64,000 nt of DNA from Nymphaea colorata (Eukaryota; Streptophyta; Magnoliopsida; Nymphaeales; Nymphaeaceae): contig NC_045139.1 of the NCBI RefSeq assembly GCF_008831285.2, positions 5,802,704-5,866,703 on the forward strand, in the 5' to 3' direction. Numbering within the stretch: position 1 is the first letter of the stretch; each line of letters begins with the position of its first letter. Shown here one piece after another: positions 62,936 through 64,000 of the stretch. Under the pieces are notes generated by a model. It was not told the DNA's origin. It saw nothing but the letters and a program-made list of their open reading frames with translations, and ran no database searches. A program made the translations under genes and the position numbers.

Positions 62936-64000
62936 ATGGTTGAAACCAGAAGCCAAAGCAGGAGAAGGAGTGAAATGGAGCTTGATCAACCTTTTATAGG
63001 AGACAGGGGAGAAGAATCCTCCTCAGAAACACCTCCCAAGCTGGAAATAAATGACCCAGAATTTGAGGAATACAGAAGATTTCGGAAATACATGATCATG
63101 TTCAATGAAGAACAAGCGCAGGCAGAAAAAGCCAAAAAGAAAGGGAAGAAAACAAGAAAGTACTCATCAAGCAGTTCAGACTCTTCTGAAGACGCTACAA
63201 CAGAATCTAGTAGTGAGGAAGAACCGAAAACTCCCAAGAAAAAGAAGAAGGAAGAATCCTGGAAAACAAAATCCAGGAAGTTGAAAAAAAGTTAAATGCA
63301 GTACAACTTAAAGGCAAGAACAAGAGGAATTTCACTTGCGAAGATTTCTACGAAAGCTTCGAAAATGACAAACACATAAAAAACTTGCCCAAGAAATTTA
63401 TCAAATTTGATGGCCATGGAGACCCAAAGGCACATTTGGCCATGTTCTTTGCTGAATGCTACAAATTCCGCCACAATCATAGGGCCCTCTTTCGATGTTT
63501 CCCTAGAAGCCTAGAAGGAATTGCAGCACAATGGTATCGGGAACACATCAACCCAGTGGAATTGAAAAATTTTGACATGTTAATCAACCTTTTCATCGAA
63601 AGGTTCATTCAAAACGTTGAAACTGCACCAACGATCACCACATTATGCTATCTAAAACAGAGGCCAGGTGAAAAGGTGAGAGATTTTATTCAGAGGTGGA
63701 GGTCTTCTTGCAACAAGATGAGAGACCCAATATCTCAATCCATGCACTGGATTGATCGTAAACAATTTGACACAACCATTAAGGAGCCTCATTTCCAATG
63801 CTCCAATCAAGTCTTTCATCGATCTCACTGAGAGGGCAGAATGCATTGAAGCAGGAATTGAGAATGGAGCTTTTGATGCTGTCATCCGGTAAAAGTAAGG
63901 GAAGATACAAAAAGAATAGCAGAAGTCAGAATGCTCCAGCCAACATCGTGGCCAACGCTGCAGCCTTCAAGAAAGAAAAGTCCGAATATCCTAAGAATAA
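62936..64000 (+). pseudogene. gag of the LTR retrotransposon, frameshifted, 3' part outside window
   Basis: It starts with MVETRSQSRRR, a common opening of plant Ty3/gypsy Gag. An acidic and lysine/serine-rich region follows. The Retrotrans_gag domain is recognisable from FIKFDGHGDPKAHL through AAQWYREHI to YLKQRPGEKVRDFIQRW. The frame changes three times: near 63247-63258 (a purine-rich run), near 63740-63752 and near 63879-63885. Homology continues across each change, so these are indels rather than the end of the protein. This copy is therefore unlikely to make an intact Gag. It normally forms the virus-like particle core. Confidence 0.8.

Larger units (their letters stand above)
56941..64000 (+). 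mobile_element. Ty3/gypsy-type LTR retrotransposon with PMD ORF, truncated by the window
   Basis: The order is: 5' LTR (56941-60771), candidate primer-binding site (60774-60792), an ORF with a plant mobile domain (61541-62752), then gag (from 62936, frameshifted). Protease, reverse transcriptase, RNase H, integrase and the 3' LTR lie beyond base 64000. An extra ORF upstream of gag together with a very long LTR is known for the Tat/Ogre branch of plant Ty3/gypsy elements; placing this copy there is an inference. Confidence 0.82.

Noticed and set aside
1-64000. tRNA and rRNA genes
   Set aside because: No complete cloverleaf with A and B boxes and no rRNA signature were seen by eye; only primer-binding-site-like tRNA fragments.

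Overview
This window is nuclear DNA from a flowering plant. The genes are split by GT-AG introns (one GC-AG), the products belong to plant-specific families, and several carry likely chloroplast transit peptides. Between the genes lie long AT-rich tracts full of microsatellites, short inverted-repeat elements and an LTR retrotransposon. The sequence does not fix the species.

Layout: (1) 183-2032, minus: 5' part of an HHO/HRS1/NIGT1-type GARP (MYB-like) transcription factor, followed by a GA-rich leader/promoter. (2) About 2.8-20.5 kb: no supportable gene; dispersed miniature elements and long (TA)n, (CT)n and (GT)n runs. (3) 21121-24654, minus: a three-exon gene whose exons I assembled by hand, resembling CRR3, a chloroplast NDH-complex factor. 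It has a 3-kb intron containing a 142-bp tandem repeat. (4) 26969-32936, plus: a nine-exon gene for a predicted plastid membrane protein that I assign to DUF2854. (5) 34070-39320, minus: a 13-exon gene joining a CDCA7-type zinc finger (zf-4CXXC_R1) to a DDT/WHIM-like module, 796 codons, with all phases consistent. (6) 39.3-46.2 kb: intergenic DNA with a miniature element flanked by target-site duplications and retroelement traces. (7) 46251-53448, minus: a full-length ABCB (MDR/P-glycoprotein) transporter in 12 exons, intact except for one in-frame TGA in the second ATPase domain. A 907-bp foldback structure lies 190 bp upstream of its start codon. (8) 56941-64000, plus: the 5' part of a large Ty3/gypsy-type retrotransposon. 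It has a 3.83-kb 5' LTR, a candidate primer-binding site, an ORF with a plant mobile domain (PMD), and a frameshifted gag.

The cellular genes do not form an obvious pathway. Three points stand out: the retrotransposon carrying a PMD protein upstream of gag; the ABCB gene that looks freshly disabled or mis-sequenced at one base and sits between repeats; and the concealed CRR3-like gene. I found no CRISPR, operon or other prokaryote-type system.

Exon coordinates for the CRR3-like, DUF2854, CDCA7-type and ABCB genes were worked out by hand from splice signals, phase continuity and remembered family sequence. Family names rest on recognition of motifs, not on a database search.
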